A stretch of DNA of 64,000 nt from NCBI RefSeq assembly GCF_013299185.1, contig NZ_JAAFKG010000001.1, positions 186,001 to 250,000 on the forward strand. The letters are read 5' to 3'. A program made the translations under genes and the position numbers. Each line of letters starts with the position of its first letter. Within the stretch, counting starts at the first letter, position 1. A model generated the notes under the pieces. The model made no database searches and had not been told where the DNA came from. It saw only the letters and a program-made list of their open reading frames with translations. The stretch comes from Microcoleus sp. bin48.metabat.b7b8b9.023 (GTDB taxonomy: Bacteria > Cyanobacteriota > Cyanobacteriia > Cyanobacteriales > Microcoleaceae). Below, one piece after another: positions 27,690-35,596 of the stretch.

Positions 27690-29303
27690 TCACTCCCACT
27701 CGATCGTACCAGGTGGCTTAGAAGTAATATCGTAAACCACCCGGTTAACGCCCTTAACCTCATTCACAATCCGGTTCGAGATCAATTCCAACAAATCGTA
27801 GGGAACCCGCGCCCAGTCAGCCGTCATCCCATCTTCGCTTTTGATAAATCTCAGAACAATTGGGTAAGCATAGGTGCGCTGATCGCCCATAACGCCTACA
27901 CTGCGAATCGGGAGCAACACTGCAAAAGCTTGCCAAAGTTCGTTGTACAATCCGTGGCGGTTGATTTCTTGGCGCACGATGAAGTCTGCATCCCGCAAAA
28001 TATTCAGCCTCTCTGCGGTAACTTCTCCCGTAATCCGAATCGCCAACCCCGGGCCCGGGAAAGGTTGTCTGTTGACGATTTCTTCCGGAAGCCCGATCGA
28101 TCTACCGACTTTTCGCACCTCATCCTTAAACAACTTTCGCAGCGGTTCGATCAGCTTAAAACACAAATCTTTAGGTAATCCGCCCACATTGTGGTGGCTT
28201 TTAATCTTAACAGCAACTCGTTCGCCGCTTTTCGGATCTACATTCGTGTCAGCCGACTCAATTACATCCGGGTAAAGAGTACCTTGAGCGAGGTAATCGA
28301 AGGGGCCGAGGCGCTTCGATTCTTCTTCAAATACACTGATAAATTCGTGACCGATCCGCTTGCGTTTTACTTCAGGATCGGTAACGCCTTCAAGTTGAGC
28401 CAAAAAGCGATCGCGAGCTAGAACGTACTGCACCGGAATGTGGAATTCATCTTGAAACAATTTCACCAACCGTTCCGGTTCGTACTTCCGCATAAACCCT
28501 TGGTCGATAAACATACAGGTAAGTTGGTCGCCGATCGCCTTGTGCAGCAAAAAAGCCAAAGTTGAAGAATCAACCCCGCCAGATAGAGCCAACAAAACTC
28601 GTTGGTCTCCGACTCTGGCTCGAATTTCGCGAATAGTTTCCTCCACAAAAGTAGCTGTCGTCCAAGTCGGTTCGCACTCGCAAATATGGTAAACAAAATT
28701 GCGAATCAAAGCTTGTCCGCCGATCGAGTGAACCACTTCTGGATGAAACTGCACCCCGTATAAACTTTTCTCGTGGTGAGCAACAACAGCAGACGGAGTA
28801 TTGTTCGTGTGAGCGAGAATCTCAAAACCAGATGGCAATTCGTTACAGGAGTCTCCGTGGCTCATCCACATCGTCGCGCCTTCTTCGACATTTGTGAGCA
28901 AATCCGTCGGATCGTCAATAAATAGCGATGCCTTGCCGTATTCGGCCAACTTAGCCCGCTCAACAGTCCCGCCGAGCTGCTTTACCATCAACTGCATCCC
29001 GTAGCAGACGCCCAACACTGGTATTCCCAGATTCCAAATTTCCGGGTCGCATTGGGGAGCTCTGTCATCGTATACAGAACTCGGGCCTCCTGAAAGAATA
29101 ATTCCTTTAGGATTGATAGCTTTTAACTGTTCTGCCGTAGTGCGGTAAGAAATAACTTCTGAATATACTTGAGTTTCGCGAATGCGTCGAGCAATCAGTT
29201 CGGAATATTGCGAACCGAAGTCGAGAATCACGATCATCTGGCGGTCTATTTGCCCCAGAGAAGAATTGGTGAGGTCGGATTCAGTTTCTATTTGAGTAGT
29301 CAC
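27690..29303 (-). CDS. guaA: GMP synthase (glutamine-hydrolysing)
   Basis: A 537-residue enzyme that amidates XMP to GMP using glutamine and ATP, in purine biosynthesis. The class I glutamine amidotransferase domain (about 22-210) has the catalytic Cys in [10 protein letters not shown] and His in [10 protein letters not shown]. The ATP pyrophosphatase domain has the P-loop [12 protein letters not shown] (about 239-250). The C-terminal dimerisation domain ends with the conserved [10 protein letters not shown]. Everything is intact and the length is normal. cbiD lies 165 bp upstream on the same strand. Confidence 0.98.
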   Translation of the reverse strand: MTTQIETESDLTNSSLGQIDRQMIVILDFGSQYSELIARRIRETQVYSEVISYRTTAEQLKAINPKGIILSGGPSSVYDDRAPQCDPEIWNLGIPVLGVCYGMQLMVKQLGGTVERAKLAEYGKASLFIDDPTDLLTNVEEGATMWMSHGDSCNELPSGFEILAHTNNTPSAVVAHHEKSLYGVQFHPEVVHSIGGQALIRNFVYHICECEPTWTTATFVEETIREIRARVGDQRVLLALSGGVDSSTLAFLLHKAIGDQLTCMFIDQGFMRKYEPERLVKLFQDEFHIPVQYVLARDRFLAQLEGVTDPEVKRKRIGHEFISVFEEESKRLGPFDYLAQGTLYPDVIESADTNVDPKSGERVAVKIKSHHNVGGLPKDLCFKLIEPLRKLFKDEVRKVGRSIGLPEEIVNRQPFPGPGLAIRITGEVTAERLNILRDADFIVRQEINRHGLYNELWQAFAVLLPIRSVGVMGDQRTYAYPIVLRFIKSEDGMTADWARVPYDLLELISNRIVNEVKGVNRVVYDITSKPPGTIEWE

Positions 29304-29468
29304 GGTGATTGCGTAGTTAATAATTGCTAATTGGGCAGAACGTAGCGGAGGTATTATGGGTCAGAAATGAACCTAGTTTAATTAAGTTCTAGGGACTCAG
29401 AATTATTACTTTTTAAATACTCTCCCTGTGCTATCTTTTGAACAGCATTAAGGGATATTCACACCACA

Positions 29469-30608
29469 TTAACAAATTTGCGTCAAAAATGTATCTCCTG
29501 TGTCACTCTTAACAATTATTTTGCGATCGCGCCCAAACATCACTGAACCCACGGGGATACGCTGGTTTGTGTGAGTGAAAATGCAATCGGACGATCGCAA
29601 GTCGATTTCTCGGGCGATGTCGCCGTAAATTCGATCGACCCAATGGGTGCCAGTTGCCACATCTAGAGCCCGCAGTTGGCCGAGAGCTTCTTCGGCTGTC
29701 GCCGCAGCAAAAATCGCGGAACAGGCAGCAGCGGGCATTCCAGCTTTAGCACAGAAAGCTGTCAAAATTTCCCGGCGCCCGTCAGCGAGGTGGTGGTGAG
29801 TGTGAAAAATCCCCGCCGCCAATTTCATCAATTTGCCGTGATAGCCAAACAGCAAGATCGATCGCACGCCCTGACATCCAGCCTCTACCAGCAGCGGGCC
29901 CAGCCAGTTAGCAGTTTTCACCAGCCGCTGCGGATCGATGCCCAGTTGTCGCGCCAAATCCAACCCATTTTCGCCGATGCAGAAGACTAAAGTGTCAAAC
30001 AGTTCGGCTTTTTGTTGCAGTTGTTCGCGGTAAATTTCCAACTGTCCGGGGGCGCTCAGAGGTTGAGAAATCCCAGTTGTACCCAGCAGCGAAAGTCCTT
30101 CGACGACGCCGAAAGCTTCGTTAGAAGTGCGGGTGGCGAGTTGGCGCCCCAAGGGCAGAATCAGGGTGACAGTAATTCTTTCTCCCGGTGCGAGTTCTCG
30201 GCTCAGATTCGATCGCAGCAGTCGCATCGCGTAATCATAGATTGCCGCTCCACCACCTACTTTGTGATGTCCAATTCCCTCGCCCCCGACAATCACAATC
30301 TGCTCTCCCTCTCCCCCATTCTCCCCCTCTCCCTCTGGGAGCAATTCCACCATTGCCCAAACGGGCGTATTGCGAGTCAGATCGAGGTTGTCTCCCGGAT
30401 CGGAGCGAGTCACGCCTAAAGCTGTACCAGTTTTGAGTACGGACGCCTGTTCGATCGCAATTTCTGCCGCGATCGGCGGTTCCAGTAAATCTACTGATAC
30501 GCTACCTACAGACTGAGTACCTGCGCGCAAACATCGCAAAGCTGCAAGTGCGGCCGCACAGGCAAATACTGGCAGTGTATACCCGGATAAAGGTTGAGTT
30601 TTTGTCAC
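29469..30608 (-). CDS. cbiD: Cobalt-precorrin-5B (C1)-methyltransferase
   Basis: A 379-residue enzyme of anaerobic-type cobamide (vitamin B12) synthesis, methylating C1 of cobalt-precorrin-5B. The N-terminal SGYTLPVFACAAAAL replaces the usual TGYTTGACAAAA, as in cyanobacterial homologues. Further family motifs are GGEGIGHHKVGGGAAIY (about 105-121) and the GTTGISQPLSAPG (about 175-187). A Glu/Gly-rich insertion (EGEGENGGEGEQ, about 93-104) is unusual. It is not in a cob cluster here; guaA follows on the same strand. Confidence 0.92.
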   Translation of the reverse strand: MTKTQPLSGYTLPVFACAAALAALRCLRAGTQSVGSVSVDLLEPPIAAEIAIEQASVLKTGTALGVTRSDPGDNLDLTRNTPVWAMVELLPEGEGENGGEGEQIVIVGGEGIGHHKVGGGAAIYDYAMRLLRSNLSRELAPGERITVTLILPLGRQLATRTSNEAFGVVEGLSLLGTTGISQPLSAPGQLEIYREQLQQKAELFDTLVFCIGENGLDLARQLGIDPQRLVKTANWLGPLLVEAGCQGVRSILLFGYHGKLMKLAAGIFHTHHHLADGRREILTAFCAKAGMPAAACSAIFAAATAEEALGQLRALDVATGTHWVDRIYGDIAREIDLRSSDCIFTHTNQRIPVGSVMFGRDRKIIVKSDTGDTFLTQIC

Positions 30609-30853
30609 AAAATGCAGAAATCCTTAAATTAGTGGGCGATCGACATCACAGTGTGGTAGTGATACCCATCAAACACTTGAGCTTCATTCTAGGGTTTGCT
30701 ATTATTAGCAGTTAGCCTCATTTTTGTCAAGCAAGAATTTTGTCCAACCTGTTGTCTTGAAGCAAGCAACATTTTTTTTCAGGTGCGATCGTCAACAACC
30801 CACACCGAAGCCTTACGCGCACGTAGCGGTATGTCCTAGATTTCCAAATTAAT

Positions 30854-31192
30854 TTGGAGCAAGCTTTGGAAATGGCCGCTCTGAGAGTTGTTGTGGATAT
30901 GCAGCAAGTGGATGTTGTCGCCCCAGATGGAATAGCCGTGCTAGCCCGAGGGCTGGAGTTAGCAGCTATACTCGGCAAGTCGATCGTCTTTGATTCTATA
31001 GATTTAGCCACCTATATAGGTTTGAGAGCCGAGTGGAGGAGCTCGCGCGAAATTTGTTTTGGCCCTTGGGGCGACTTGTTCGAGGGGAAATTCGAGCAAT
31101 TTTTGACAGACGAAATGTTGCGATCGCTTCCTTGTGAAGCGGTAAAACCTACTTTTTTACAATTTGCAAAATTACCAAAAAATTGGGTCTAA
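30854..31192 (+). CDS. Small protein with partial STAS-like segment
   Basis: A 112-codon frame from TTG 30854; ATG 30872, 12 nt after GGAG, is the likelier start and would give 106 residues. The middle (MAALRVVVDMQQVDVVAPDG then LELAAILGKSIVFDSIDLAT) follows the strand-helix rhythm of a STAS (anti-anti-sigma) domain, but the conserved phosphorylated Ser region is not convincing and the N-terminal strand is missing, so it may be a truncated remnant. It lies alone between cbiD (divergent) and a repeat-rich gap. Confidence 0.5.
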   Translation: MEQALEMAALRVVVDMQQVDVVAPDGIAVLARGLELAAILGKSIVFDSIDLATYIGLRAEWRSSREICFGPWGDLFEGKFEQFLTDEMLRSLPCEAVKPTFLQFAKLPKNWV

Positions 31193-31484
31193 AGCCCCGT
31201 GCTAGCACGACTTTTACTATAATTATAGCGGTTGGAAATCCCATGGTGGTGGCTTGTTAAGACTCCTTGAACCAGAAAGTAGAGCTTAGATCTGCAAAAT
31301 ATTGGGTAGCGAAAGCCAAGAAAAACATAGCTAGGGGAAATAAATAAGTACCCAAAAAAACAAAAACAATAATTAATTCCATCTAACAGTACCTAAGGGC
31401 ATTAGGAATCTGCCGAGCAATCGGGAAAGCATGGGGAGAAGACTGCCTCTACTATAAAAGGGAAGCCTGATATCGCAAGCCGAC

Positions 31485-31540
31485 TTCTGTGAACCATGAA
31501 TAAGAATCACCCTTGCTTCAGCAGGCGTGAGTATGTCAAA
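31485..31540 (+). mobile_element. Possible right-end relic of an IS200/IS605-type element
   Basis: AACCATGAATAAGAATCACC followed by TTGCTTCAGCAGGCGTGAGT and ATGTCAAA resembles the hairpin-bearing right end of cyanobacterial IS200/IS605 elements, in which a G/C-rich hairpin with a CTTCAG loop is followed by GTATGTCAA. No transposase or tnpB frame survives upstream. The surrounding gap (31193-32218) otherwise contains only repeats. Confidence 0.4.
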
Positions 31541-31605
31541 TCTTCCAAGCGGTTGATGTCCGAGCGAGCGATTGTCATTTATATTTATAACAATTACCCG
31601 GAAGT

Positions 31606-31648
31606 GCCAGTCTAGCTTTCAAGCTAACATCTTGAAAGCTAGACTGGC
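31606..31648. repeat. Perfect 18-bp inverted repeat (hairpin)
   Basis: GCCAGTCTAGCTTTCAAG and its exact complement CTTGAAAGCTAGACTGGC are separated by 7 nt and followed by TTTATC. It would form a very stable stem. It could be an orphan terminator; no gene ends just upstream on either strand. Confidence 0.8.
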
Positions 31649-31675
31649 TTTATCTTGCTAGGTGGACTCAGCAAT

Positions 31676-31786
31676 TATAGCTTTTCTCAAAAAGGTGAGG
31701 TATGACTGACAGCTTACATAACCGCTTAAACGTATAGGGCCCTCTTCCCAAAAACGTCCGCGAATATGAGAGCTAGAGCCGCTATA
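31676..31786. repeat. MITE-like element, family 1 (copy 2)
   Basis: TATAGCTTTTCTCAAAAAGG at the left and the complement of TATAGCGGCTCTAGCTCTCA at the right. The inner TGACTGACAGCTTACATAAC and AAAAACGTCCGCG are shared with the inverted copy at 59097-59204. Confidence 0.75.
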
Positions 31787-31789
31787 AGA

Positions 31790-31928
31790 CAATACGGTTT
31801 ACTTAACACTTTTTCTGCCCCGGAGATCCCCCTCGCATCCCCCTGGTTGTAGGGGGACTTAAGAGCTTTCTTGTCCCCCCCCTTTTTTAGGGGGGTTAGG
31901 GGGGATCTGCCTTAAGTAAACCGTATTG
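31790..31928. repeat. MITE-like element, family 2 (copy 2)
   Basis: CAATACGGTTTACTTAA and TTAAGTAAACCGTATTG are perfect 17-bp terminal inverted repeats. Inside are a second pair, GATCCCCC and GGGGGATC, and long C- and G-runs that can pair with each other. It is 139 bp long and non-coding, only 3 bp from the family 1 element, so the two inserted side by side. Confidence 0.85.
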
Positions 31929-31975
31929 CGCTATAAGAGCAGAAAGATTAAATTTGATTGACGCCAAGGCTTCAA

Positions 31976-32160
31976 TTGACAGTTGACAATTGACAGTTGA
32001 CAGTTGACAGTTGACAGTTGACTTCGGAGGGCGACCTCTACCTGGAAGTCCGAGGATTAGAGTAATGAATCGTCTTCTTTTAATTTCTCCCGATCGCGCT
32101 TGGGGCTTTCAACCAATTCTTTTTGGTATAAAAATAATTTAATCCCAATCAAGCCCAAAA
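31976..32160 (+). repeat. STRR block (CAGTTGA heptamers) with conserved flank, copy 2
   Basis: Six or so CAGTTGA heptamers (about 31978-32022) are followed by GACCTCTACCTGGAAGTCCG, GAGTAATGAATCGTCTT and CTTGGGGCTTTCAACCAATT. The same order is found at 53893-54066 and, inverted, at 21240-21393. Confidence 0.8.
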
Positions 32161-32188
32161 CCTTTACAAACCAAGGATTTTGCAATTC

Positions 32189-32216
32189 TAAAATCTAAAA
32201 TCTAAAATCTAAAATC
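32189..32216 (+). repeat. Heptamer array TAAAATC x4 directly before an ORF
   Basis: Four perfect copies of TAAAATC end 2 bp before the ATG of the MFS gene, occupying the place of its ribosome binding site. Copy-number change would alter the leader spacing. Confidence 0.9.
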
Positions 32217-32218
32217 CT

Positions 32219-33658
32219 ATGACTATGGTTGAACCAGTTGCAGAGTTAAATGAACCTCTCTGTCTTCAGACTCCTGAAATACTAGAAAAGACAATATCTC
32301 AGCTCGTTCTACCTCCAAAAACAGCTCTCAAAATTTCTAAACAAGACATTCGAGCCACTCTCAAAGCCTCAACTATAGAGGGAGTTTTTGCCGCTGTCTT
32401 CGAGTCGGCGACTACCGGCCTGCTGCTGAGCAACTTCTTGCTGCAAGTCGGCGCGAGCAGCGTGGAAATAGGTATATTATCTGCTATTCCGATGCTGGTA
32501 AATCTCCTGCAACCATTAGGAGCATACATCGCCGATCGCACAACCAGCCGCCACTGGTACAACCTAGCAATATTCGGCGTGTCGCGGCTGCTGTGGCTAG
32601 TGCTCGTCATCGCAATTGTTTGGGGCCGACAGCACGCAGATCCCCAACAATTGCTCCAGTGGACTCTGGTCACTGTCATCGCCGCTAGCGTGCTGGCAGC
32701 TTTTGCTACTTCTAATTGGTTTAGTTGGATGGCTGCGGTGGTTCCTCACCGTTTGCGGGGACGCTATTTTGGATTTCGCAACAGTGCTACTAGCTTAGTT
32801 ACTTTGCTGGGAGTGCCACTGATGGGACTGTTGATGTCAACTTGGGGCGCAGATCCAATTTTGGGCTACGGTGTGGTTTTATTTTTGGGTGTTGTGGCGG
32901 GAATGATTAGTTTGGGGTATCAATTCTTCATGGTGGATGTGAACCCGCAGGCATACCGAAAAGATGCAGAGAGCGATCGAGTTCCCGACAAAAAAGAAAA
33001 AGCTCTAACAGATTTTGTGCCTTCGGTGCTGAAAGATTCTAATTTTTTAATGTTTCTGATTTACTTTAGCGTGTGGACGTTTGCAGTTAATCTCAGCGCG
33101 CCTTTTTTTAATATCTACCTGCTGAAAGATTTAAGCTTGGATGTCAGTTTGGTAACGATTTACAACAGTTTGAGCTCGGGAGCAAATCTGTTGCTGCTGC
33201 TGTTTTGGGGCAAGTTAGCCGATCGCTGGGGAAATCGCCCCTTGCTAATTGCCGTGGGGCTGGTGGTAGCGGTGACGCCTTTGCTGTGGTTGGGCACGGG
33301 CAATTATCCGTTTGCGGTGTGGGTGTGGTTGCCGCTGCTGCACTTGCTCGGGGGAACTACTCTAGGGGCGATCGTGCTTTGTACTAACAATATTCAAATG
33401 GAGATAGCGCCGATCGAACAACCATCGACTTATTTTGCGATCGCCGCAGCAGTTTCGGGAGTAACTGGGGCTTTGGGAACTACCGCCGGCGGCTTTCTTG
33501 CCGAACTTCCGGGCATGAGTTTGGGCGCACTGTTTGCCCTTTCGGCTGCTGTGCGGCTGGTGGGCTTGCTGCCTTTAATTTTGGTTCGAGAACCGCACAG
33601 CTTGTCGCTGAGGGCGATCGTCCTGACTTTTCTACAATTCAAATTCAAACAGGGCTAG
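32219..33658 (+). CDS. Major facilitator superfamily transporter
   Basis: A 479-residue polytopic protein with about 11-12 hydrophobic helices. The loop YIADRTTSRHWYN after helix 2 and WGKLADRWGNRPLL in the second half are the two MFS A-motif-like loops (GxxaDRxG). Substrate unknown; it could be a drug, sugar or peptide permease. The start lacks a classic ribosome binding site because of the TAAAATC array; the second ATG at 32225 is an alternative. It converges with the coiled-coil gene at 33696. Confidence 0.85.
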   Translation: MTMVEPVAELNEPLCLQTPEILEKTISQLVLPPKTALKISKQDIRATLKASTIEGVFAAVFESATTGLLLSNFLLQVGASSVEIGILSAIPMLVNLLQPLGAYIADRTTSRHWYNLAIFGVSRLLWLVLVIAIVWGRQHADPQQLLQWTLVTVIAASVLAAFATSNWFSWMAAVVPHRLRGRYFGFRNSATSLVTLLGVPLMGLLMSTWGADPILGYGVVLFLGVVAGMISLGYQFFMVDVNPQAYRKDAESDRVPDKKEKALTDFVPSVLKDSNFLMFLIYFSVWTFAVNLSAPFFNIYLLKDLSLDVSLVTIYNSLSSGANLLLLLFWGKLADRWGNRPLLIAVGLVVAVTPLLWLGTGNYPFAVWVWLPLLHLLGGTTLGAIVLCTNNIQMEIAPIEQPSTYFAIAAAVSGVTGALGTTAGGFLAELPGMSLGALFALSAAVRLVGLLPLILVREPHSLSLRAIVLTFLQFKFKQG

Positions 33659-33695
33659 GAAAGGTTCGCATAAATTGGTCGATTTCGAGAAGAGT

Positions 33696-35594
33696 TCATA
33701 ACGATTTGCGCTGTTCTGTTAAACGTAATTCTAATGAATCTGCTACTTTTCGGAGCTGGGAAGCTACCGCTCCATCATCACGGAAACTAGATTTCTCCAA
33801 GTCTCTAATTAGACTCTTAATTTCATTTATGTCTTCTCGGTTACTTAAATTATATTCTTCAAGAATGTTGACAGCTTGCAACCTGATTTGTAGAAATTCT
33901 TTAGGATTGGTAATTATTGGCATTAATTCAGATAGATTAGTTCCTAATTGTCTAGATCTAGCAAGAAGCTTCTTTTTGTGCTGGTATATAGCTAAACCTA
34001 CCAATATTCCTATTACAACGAATGCCAGTATAATTTTAACAAGAAAAGCCCGGAGAATAACCCACTCCAACTTATTCTTTAATTTTTTATTCCTGGTTTG
34101 CAAATCTTTAGCTAAAAATGCAGTTTTGTCCAAGCTCAAAAGCTGTTGTTGTATGTTTGCTTCAAATTGATTCTTAAATCCATATAATTCATCTTTTAAA
34201 GAGCTTATTTCTTGAATTAAATTATCAACTCTTTTCTTTTTATCAACAATTTCGTCTATGTAGCGCTTGCCTTCCGAATTGCTCCTAGCATAAACTAATA
34301 GTCTATACCCCCCACCAGCAATCTGTTTATGGGTGTTATACTGAAAATTCAATTGATTTAATGCTTGTTCTATTTGCAAATCTACTGATTTAAGTTCAAT
34401 GCTTAAATTACTAATTTCTTGATTTAGATTAGCTAATTCAATATCAGTATTTTTAACTTTCTTGATGATAATTTTGGCTTCTACAGAAACTTGAGATTGT
34501 TTTTCAGACCTTATGATTTCGCTCTCAAACCTGTTTGTTTGCATCGAATAACTATCAATCACTCCTGCATAGTTTTTTGTTATTAAATATTTGATTTTCT
34601 GAGCATTTAATATACTATCTTTTGCTCCCTTTTGATAATCATTAGCTAAAAATAGCCAATGATTAACACTATTTGTGTTAAAATAAAATTTCCCTACAAT
34701 TTCCTCGATTTTTGTTTCCCAAATAGCAAGCGATTTATCAGGTATATCAAAACTATTTTTTATAGAATTTAAATGTTGTTTGTGATTATTCAATAATTGA
34801 GAGCCAGAGCTAATTAAAATTCTTAGTTCTTGTATTTTGAGGAGAATAGATGAACAAGTAGGTGCATTTTGTGAATTATCATTAGTATTACATACAGCCT
34901 TGATTTCTTCTTCAATTTGAGTTACTAGAATATTTTTACTTTCAAAAAATGTTTCTTGGCTAGAGATTGAGGTTTCATTTTCTCTTATTTCCTCTTGGCG
35001 TAATTTGATATATGTTAAAAATTGCTGATAATCTTTTGATAAAGCTTCTATACCATCTTTATCTTGAGGTATTTGATTTGGTTGAGGATATTTAGAGAAT
35101 TTATTCCATCCATCTATAATGAATTCAGTATTTTTTTGCTTTGGGGAATCTAATGTTAACGACATGACTTTTATAGCGCTGTCAACTGATTCAGTGACAC
35201 TAGCCAGACGAGACTTAATCGTATCTAAATTACTAATTTTTGCTTCTGGTTTGTTAAGTACCTGCCAAGTCATTACAGTTAGGACAACTAATACAAGGAA
35301 TATAATTCGATTACTTTGACGCTTCCAGCAAACATCTTTGATAAAAAAAGGAAATCTTAATAAAGATTTTGGAATAAATATACTATGTCTAAAAAATATC
35401 CATACAGCATACAGCCATGAACATGCAAAGTAGATAAATATTATTAGATCTACATTGTTGATCTCACTAGCTTTAAAAATGAGGATATATCCGGGAATAA
35501 AAAGCCATAGCAACACAATCGTACTGCCAAAGATTAGTTCAGTCAGAAATGGTAAGACTATGCAAGTCAACCACGGCAATTGAGGCTGTTTCAC
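33696..35594 (-). CDS. Membrane-anchored coiled-coil protein (third gene of the caspase-NACHT operon)
   Basis: I place the start at GTG 35594, giving 632 residues (VKQPQLPWLTC), because AAGGAGATATAAAA lies directly before it and the NACHT stop is 2 bp upstream; an ATG at 35621 would overlap the NACHT gene by 25 bp. Three hydrophobic segments lie in the first 120 residues (LTELIFGSTIVLLWLFIPG; DLIIFIYFACSWLYAVWIFF; IIFLVLVVLTVMTW) and a fourth near 535-555. Between them are about 400 residues of heptad-rich helix (IELANLNQEISNLSIELKSV), partly extramembrane. I do not recognise the family. AT-rich, unlike the flanking genes. Its position suggests it works with the caspase and the NACHT protein, perhaps as the membrane effector. 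Confidence 0.75.
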   Translation of the reverse strand: MKQPQLPWLTCIVLPFLTELIFGSTIVLLWLFIPGYILIFKASEINNVDLIIFIYFACSWLYAVWIFFRHSIFIPKSLLRFPFFIKDVCWKRQSNRIIFLVLVVLTVMTWQVLNKPEAKISNLDTIKSRLASVTESVDSAIKVMSLTLDSPKQKNTEFIIDGWNKFSKYPQPNQIPQDKDGIEALSKDYQQFLTYIKLRQEEIRENETSISSQETFFESKNILVTQIEEEIKAVCNTNDNSQNAPTCSSILLKIQELRILISSGSQLLNNHKQHLNSIKNSFDIPDKSLAIWETKIEEIVGKFYFNTNSVNHWLFLANDYQKGAKDSILNAQKIKYLITKNYAGVIDSYSMQTNRFESEIIRSEKQSQVSVEAKIIIKKVKNTDIELANLNQEISNLSIELKSVDLQIEQALNQLNFQYNTHKQIAGGGYRLLVYARSNSEGKRYIDEIVDKKKRVDNLIQEISSLKDELYGFKNQFEANIQQQLLSLDKTAFLAKDLQTRNKKLKNKLEWVILRAFLVKIILAFVVIGILVGLAIYQHKKKLLARSRQLGTNLSELMPIITNPKEFLQIRLQAVNILEEYNLSNREDINEIKSLIRDLEKSSFRDDGAVASQLRKVADSLELRLTEQRKSL

Positions 35595-35596
35595 TT

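Noticed and set aside
30727-31011. Minus-strand frame of 94 codons
   Set aside because: It overlaps the better-supported STAS-like frame on the + strand and has no signals.
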